Assembly: GCA_017590115.1 (NCBI GenBank)
Contig: JAGGNK010003335.1
Coordinates: forward strand, 11,532,286 to 11,596,285
Length of the DNA: 64,000 nucleotides
DNA from: Montifringilla adamsi
Taxonomy: Eukaryota > Chordata > Aves > Passeriformes > Passeridae
Reading direction: 5' to 3'
Part shown: positions 57,541 to 64,000 of the stretch, piece after piece
Layout of the letters: each line of letters starts with the position of its first letter
Numbering within the stretch: position 1 is the first letter of the stretch
Notes under the pieces: generated by a model
The model's input: the letters and a program-made list of their open reading frames with translations, nothing else
What the model was told of the DNA's origin: nothing
Databases searched by the model: none
Position numbers and translations under genes: made by a program

Positions 57541-60500
57541 TTTGTGAACACCTTCTCTAGGGTTAGGTGGGTGATCCATGACAGCTTTTACCTTGGCATT
57601 AGTGGTCTGCCCTGATGGAGAGTGATGTCTCTGAGTTGCTCCTTCAGGCACTCCAGTGTCATTGTCCTTGCTCTGTGCTTCCCCTGCAAGGCTCTAATGT
57701 GGAGCTGGAGCTGCATCACAGGGGAAATGCTGTTTGCCAGACAGAAATAAAGCCAGGGGAAGGAGTCATCTGCCTCAGGGGAGATTTGGAAGGAGAATTA
57801 GTGCACAACGCTGTGCTGGTTTACTCTGTGCACCCCAAATAGAGAACTCAACAAAAAGGGTTTGGTGAGTGGGCTCAGTGATTCTGTGCAACACAGGAAG
57901 CTCAGCTGGCTGGATATGGACACACACATGGAGATATCTCGTGCTCTCAGTGTCCTGAATGTTCACAGGAATTGAGCTGAGGAGCCAGTCCAAAGGATGC
58001 TTTCCTTGCCTGTAGAGCAGGCCAACATTTTGTACTGACTCACAAGTTTTAGGTTGTATGAAAATCTCAAAACCCCCAAAACGCTTGCATTTAGGAATGG
58101 AACTTCAGGAGTTGCCCCTTTCAGAGGTAGGTCTGAAAAGCAGAATAAGGACCAGCAGTAAACAGACTGGGACAAGAGCTGGGAAAATTTCTGGCTTATT
58201 TGTTCCCCTTTTCTGGTAGAGTGTATTATCCATCCCTGTGTTTAAGCGTGGCTCATGCTCTGTGCCCTTCTTGCTGCTATTATTTCATGACTGGAAAGAA
58301 AAAAAAAACAGTGTTGGTATATCTGTGCTTTTTAACCTGAATTGTTCCAAATACACCCTAACGAGCTCCAGCCTCTGAATCCCCAGTCTCCCTTACAAAG
58401 CACAGTCCCTCCTCTGCTCTTGACTTTGTCCTTGCCTCACGTCAGCGAGGCTGATGTGAGCAAATTCTATTTCTTAGGAAAGTTCTGACTCAACAATGTA
58501 AGCTTTTCAAAGGAGAATGAATGCAATCTGTGAACTGAATTGGCAATGCAGGCAGATTAGAAGAAATGCTATGCAATACCCAGATCATGCCATTTTAATA
58601 TCTAAAGATGATTGCTTTTAGGAAGGAGACAATAGGTTTAGCATAGAGGTGACAAAACATATTCTTTTTGCTTTTCCTCTTGGTAAACAAAGTTCTTTCA
58701 GAAATGAAATGAAGCTGTATTAGGCAACAGTGATGGAAAGGGAAGATGTGGCATGGGGGCTGTCTCCCAGCTGGTGAGATAATAAGTATTTATCAGTGAG
58801 AACCAGTGGCTGCAGAGACCTTCTCAGGCCTTTTGTCTTGCAAGGGCTTCATATTCTTTGAGTTAGGTTGTCAAAACTGAAGGGTTGTGGGGTTTTTTTG
58901 GGGTTTTTTTTTCATTTGTATTAATTGGTTTCCCTAAAGTCCAGGTCAGCTGGAAAAGCCTTCAGTTTCAGGGTGAAGCATTGCTCACAAGCAGCATTTA
59001 AAGGGTGGCTGGTGAGTAGGAAGGGGAGAGAGATGCTGAAAGGGAAAAGGAAAAGTTTGCCAGGTTCTCAGTAACATGGTGAAGTTTGGCAGAGCTGCAG
59101 GAAGGTTGAGCTTTGCAATTTTCTCTCACTATGACATAACAAATTGCAGGTCCAAGGCAGAAATCACTGCAATGGAAAGTAACAGGAAAAAAAAGAGGGG
59201 TTTTTTTTTGGTTTTTTTTTTTTTTTTTTGTTTTGTTTTGTTTTTTGGTTTTTTGTCCAGGATTCATGGAAATTTACTGATAATTGAAACAAAATCTTGC
59301 CCATATGAGCAACCCTACAATACTTCTCCAAGGAAATACAGAAGTGTCAATGCTCTGAAGTAAGAAAAGTTTATAGCTAGATTCCAAAGGCACTATTTTA
59401 AAAAAGTAAACAAAAAACCACTTCACCTACCTGAAAGTGTCCTTTATAATCTCTTTTTAGAAAAATTGCTTTCTCTTCTTAAAAATAAAATAACAATTTC
59501 CTCCTGCTCGCCCCCATACCAGCAATCTTGAATATTTCAGGGATTATAAATAATGAGGACTCAGTTATCTTCATGAAGACAATGGTGTTCTTCTTGAAAA
59601 CACTTACCTGGGGTCTTGGTTTTAAGGAGAAATATTCCTCAGTGCATTATTGCTGTGAATTGTAAGTGCTGAGTTTCCAAGTATTTCCAAGCACATGCTT
59701 CACATTAAAGCATAGGCTTTCTTCTAATTTCTTGTCCATTAATGGATAAACTCTACTGGGGTTTTGAATGCAAAGACATTAGAAAAACACATGGATAATT
59801 TGTTTTAGCTTATAAGCAAAGTTTTTCCCAAATCACTTGCATGTATTTTCTTGTAGCAGGTCAGACAAAAAATAAAGTAGAGTTGCCACTTGAATTCTGC
59901 TTTACTGAGTGTATATTTAACTCTAAAGAACTGTATAACCCAACACAGAATGTAGGTGAAGAGACTAATCCAAACCATTGTAGGTGTTGTATTCCTTTTT
60001 CTGGTCCTTAATTTCTAGCAGTTCCATGAAACATTTTGTAGGCACTTTCCTGATGTGGATAATAAGATCATCTCAAGTACACATTACCTGGACTGTGCTC
60101 TTGGATCTGAACAGGATAGTGGGAAAAACTTCTGTCTGATGGTAGAATTGTTTTGCACAAAATACTGGGGGGAAGGACACCCACAACAACTCAGCAGTTG
60201 TATTCTTGCAGGTTTAGCTTGGAAAGCAATCCTATGTTTCCTATGAAGCCTGTTACAGCTATTTGGGGAGGGGGCTGGGGAAGAGGCTGTGGTTGTTTTT
60301 AGGCCTGGACTAGTACCTGAGAAACCCTTTCCATTTGGCCAAATAAGTGCAGCAAAGAGTTGATGAAAACAGGGCACCAGTGAGCTTACCTGGCTACTGG
60401 TTCCAGCTTGGCAGGAGTCCCAGGGATTAAAAAATGCAGCTGCTGACGTTCAGAAAAATCTACCAGGACCAATCATCAGTGATGTAGGAGCATATCCTTC

Positions 60501-63500
60501 TACTTTGATGACATCTGACCAAAACAGGAACAACAGGAGATTGGAGTAGAGGCTTTAAACCAGGACTTTATTTCTCCTTTTGCTGTTGTATTACAGCATT
60601 ACCACAAATTCTGCAGCCCAGGTTGCAGCTTTGAGGCCCCAGCCTCAGTCTCCATGTGCAGCATTTTCATTGATCCTTATCTAGACAAGCAGCTTGTTTT
60701 GCTGCTGGGATTATAATCTTCTTTAAGAGGTGATCAGCACAACCCGTGTTTTTTCCTCCAGCACAAAAATATACATTAATTAAAAATGTTTCTAGGCAGC
60801 TGGCACTGGTGTGTGAGACCAAGGGGAGTTCAGCGCTTCTGTGGAGAGGAAAGGGAGTCCCAGTGACAGAAGAGTTTGTAGTTTAAGGTTAACATGAGTG
60901 CTGCAAGGTTTTGGGTCTTTTTTGTTCATGTTGTTAATAAGTACCATTTAAGATATGACTATTTCAAAGAAATTATCTTCCAAGAAAACACACACCAAAC
61001 TAAACTGGAGCATTTAATTCAAATCTGCAATGTGGTGTACTAATTAGTCTGCAAAAATTAATTAGTCTAAGGAAAAGTAACATAGTCTGGACCAAATTTT
61101 TTGGTGAATTCACTGGGAAGAGTGCCTGTATACCTTGGGGGTGGTGTTTAGATTGCCCTTTGATCTTCACTTCTAGAGCTCAAGTGCCAAACTGTATTAA
61201 AAATTCATTCTTAGAGCCCATTTTTAAAATACAGGCAGCCATTCCCAGAGGCAGCTGCATCCAGCCTGTGGCTGAGGGAAGATGACACTCCAAACCTTGC
61301 AGAAAGCAGCTTCACAAGGCTGGGGACCTTGGCAGTGTTAAAATGCAGTGTCAGACCCTGCAACCCTACTTCTTCCACCAAACAGGCACCTGATTTCTGT
61401 TCTCATGAGAGGAACAAGTGGTGCTGCCTCTTTGTGCAGTGAGAATAAAAGGCAAGTCCTGTAAAGAATTGTCCTGTCTTATGCCAGCCTGCTGTGGACA
61501 TTTATAGTTAAAGGAAACAGAGCATCCCACTGCATACAGGCATCTCAGGCTTTTTCTCCTCTGTGGAGATTTGTTAATTGATTTGCTTTTTAATTCTGTG
61601 TAAATTTTACACTTCTTTTTTCTATTGCTCTAAATTATTATTTTTCATCTCTTCCAGCCACTAAATTTTACCCCCATCCCTACCCCAGGGATGACACTCA
61701 AGTGTGACAAATGTAGAATCAGCACTTTGCGTGGCAGTGCCCTCATGGGCAGCAGTCCATGCTATGGAAGAGCAGTGATGAGAGTGTTTTAACCCAGTTT
61801 CCTTTCAGATTAATTCTCAGTTGGCTTTGCAGGTTTTAAATCTCTGATATTAGGCAACAGCCTCCCCTCCCTCAAATGCTGCAATAGCCTATTGTTATAT
61901 TTTCCAGAATACCAGGAAGAATTACAAATTTGGATATTTATATAGTGATAAAGATATTTCACTGTATCATCAGTGTAGTATTAAATACAGCCTATCAATA
62001 TTTGATGTACAGGCTGTCATCACTTTTCTGGGTAATGCTGTTATTCCTGGTTTTCAGATGACAGGAAACACACAAATTTCCCACAGAAATTGAGGCTCAG
62101 CTACCCAGGAGTTTTTCTGTCTCTGTGTCACTTGTCCCCAGTGATGAGGGAGAAAGGGAGCAGGTTGAGGAAGTTTCTCGGTACCTGCCCTGGTGTCACT
62201 CCCTTGCACGGGGAGCTCTGTCACAAGGAAAGCTTTGTCTTGTAATCTCAGATTTGTGGTCAGGCAGCTCTGAAGAGGTGGAGGAGAAAGTTTCTGCTAC
62301 AGCAGGTAGAAAATGATCCATTATCACTTCTTGTGCCTGGCATGGAAGAGTCTGATGGCTGAGGCACATGTGAAAATAAATATCTTTTCTCAAGAACCAA
62401 AACTGACCTAGTAATGACTGTGCTGTCTGTGAATGAACATTTCACTAATGTAAAAGTGCTCCCTTTTTGGCCATACATTTTTCTGATATACGTATTTTAT
62501 TTATTTGATAAAATGAGCCCTATTTGCTAACTTTTGGGGTAGTGTAATATGAGCTCACAACTCTCCCTTCCCCAGAGTATCAGGTTGGAGTGGTTGGGTG
62601 ATGCTCCCAAATACCCTGCAGAATCGTGGTTCAAGGGCTTCCCTCTTCTCTTTTGGCAGATAAAGTATTGGATACTGATCCAACATCTTAGGAGAATCAT
62701 CCTTTTCTTCCTTCACATATCTCCTCAGCTGCTGAGCAGCTGAAGAGCTGACAGAATTAAATTACATTGCTGCTGCTGCTATTAACAAAGAGTAAAGAGA
62801 AACTGTTACATCTGGCTCCACTTCTTTGCCAGAGTCTTCATTTAATTGTTTTCTAATTTGAAGAAAACCACAAATGACAAGATGAAACTGCTAGAAATGT
62901 AAATACAAGAGTCAAATTGCTCTTGTCAGATTTCTAGTTCACAAACCTCGGTAATGTGATTCTTCATATCTGACCAACAGAAAAGGGTCGCAGCCCGTGG
63001 ATGCTGTTGATTTCTCTGTCGAAATTTGCAGTCCCCTCACTGATAGTCACAAAAATGTTTTAGTTTGAAAGAGCATGGAACATGCTGGATTGGAGAAACA
63101 AACCTCTCAGCTGCAGATTTCTTCAGTGCATGCTCTAGGACAACATTCCTTGGCAGTAAATGGGGAATTTAGATGGAGCTGGGCTGGAATTATTTATTCT
63201 CTGCCACTTTTAAAATAATTTTTTTCCCTGCTCCTTTTAGTCAGGTAGTGGTGAAACGTATTTGAAGAATAAATAAAGTTTCACAGACTGTGGTATGAAG
63301 GGTCATCCAATTTCTAAATGCAGGATCATAAGCCAGTAGTTATGCTGAAATTTTTTTTTTAAATAGTACCATTAGTCAAAGATTTTTCTCTAATAAATCT
63401 GCAAAAAGTTTCATTCTCACAGAAGAAATTCAGAGCAAAGTATTCCCAAACAGATTGTTGATAAAGAATAGTTTATCCTTTGGAAAATCCTTGTGAAGGG

Positions 63501-64000
63501 TGAAATCCACATTCGTTTTAAAACGGCTTGTTATTCAAAAAAAAAGAAATCATCTGTTAAAAACCAGAAATGCAAACAAAATCTGCAAGCAAATCTTTCT
63601 TTTCCAATTGATGTCTGGCACTTAGAAACAGTCCCAGTCCCGAGCTGCACAGGGCAGGTTTACACAGTCAAACAGCAAAATCAATCACCACTAAAGGCTT
63701 CCCTGGCTGAAAGAAATCCCCAGGTAACGTGAGGACTCTTTATTCCTTTACAAACCCGCTGCAGCCTATCAGGGCTGGCAGAGAGTGACCCTTTGCGAGG
63801 CATCTCCGCTGCAGCTTTGAATGGCACACTTGGCCAAGTGGCTGAAACCCATCCACTTCCTTTGAAGCTGCCCCTTTGTGGAGCAGCACCAGCTCCGTGG
63901 GCTGCTCCCTGTGTGCAGCACGGGTCAGCTGGCTGGGGCCGCAGTGTTGGGGCACAGGGTCATCCCAACGCTGCTCCTCGCTCTACTGGGGGACACAGGG
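57541..64000. other. gene-free stretch to the window end
   Basis: No recognisable gene. Open frames are at most about 97 codons. T-rich simple sequence lies at 59201-59254 and (TGC)n at 62768-62780. A weak exon-like stretch at 63626-63723 (acceptor CACTTAG, donor CCCCAG followed by GTAACG) stays open in one frame but lacks any recognisable peptide. The last 250 bp become slightly richer in CpG. Confidence 0.5.
59201..59254. repeat. T-rich low-complexity tract
   Basis: T runs broken by G (TTTTTTTTTGG, then GTTTTGTTTTGTTTTTTGG). It is the reverse-strand version of an A-rich tract; no retrocopy was recognised beside it. Confidence 0.9.

Noticed and set aside
59600..59675. Minus-strand donor CCCAG/GTAAGTG at 59608
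   Set aside because: The donor is strong, but the only nearby acceptor is weak and no open frame or partner exon supports it.
63626..63723. Exon-like stretch near the window end
   Set aside because: The acceptor is mediocre and the 98-bp segment encodes nothing recognisable. The donor CAG/GTAACG alone is not enough.
1..64000. CRISPR arrays, operons, prophage or bacterial defence systems
   Set aside because: The window is vertebrate nuclear DNA. There are no ribosome binding sites, dense genes or spacer-repeat arrays; the only short regular repeats are minisatellite and microsatellites.

Overview
This is vertebrate nuclear DNA, almost certainly from a bird and probably a passerine. The evidence is (i) a CR1 LINE 3' end at about 24388-24675, the retroposon typical of bird genomes; (ii) a complete solo LTR at 43984-44439 that resembles, from memory, LTRs common in songbird genomes; and (iii) two much older CR1/L3-type 3' ends (11470-11785 and 29299-29545) of the kind shared by amniotes. 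The AT-rich composition, short homopolymers, sparse CpG and absence of bacterial-type gene packing all fit. I cannot name the species or the chromosome.

I find no convincing protein-coding gene. Open frames reach at most about 180 codons. None shows a recognisable domain, a run of spliceable exons or a plausible homologue, and several overlap on opposite strands. The window reads as a gene desert or a very large intron. A few exon-like segments stand out by their splice signals: 4852-4955 on + (both sites strong), 51059-51163 on + (acceptor, short open frame, then AATAAA), and 56401-56577 on + (acceptor, weak donor, 135-codon open frame running past it). These are candidates for lncRNA or untranslated exons, or decayed coding sequence, and are not established genes.

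Layout. 1-4.2 kb: a 20-bp minisatellite, a possible fossil repeat and plain sequence. 4.2-4.3 kb: long T tracts, followed by the exon-like segment. 5-19 kb: mostly unremarkable, with an old CR1 at 11.5 kb and some AT-rich homeodomain-type motif clusters. 22.4 kb: a possible tRNA-like SINE fossil. 23.0-23.2 kb: an assembly gap of 76 N inside T tracts with a duplicated flank. 24.4 kb: the youngest-looking CR1. 29.3 kb: an old CR1 on the minus strand. 33.8-35.2 kb: a GC-richer stretch. 35.88-36.36 kb: a CpG cluster with about 25 CpGs in 480 bp, far above the rest of the window. 41.2-43.5 kb: AT-rich sequence that looks like a string of conserved noncoding elements. 44.0-44.4 kb: the solo LTR. 45-64 kb: more desert, with further candidate regulatory blocks, a compound ancient repeat at 55.3-55.5 kb, and the remaining exon candidates.

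If the window has a function it is probably cis-regulatory, acting on a developmental gene outside it. That is inference from composition and motif clustering only, because no alignment could be run. The best items to check are the CpG cluster at 35.9-36.4 kb, the solo LTR with its CCAAT-octamer-TATA promoter layout, and the three exon candidates.
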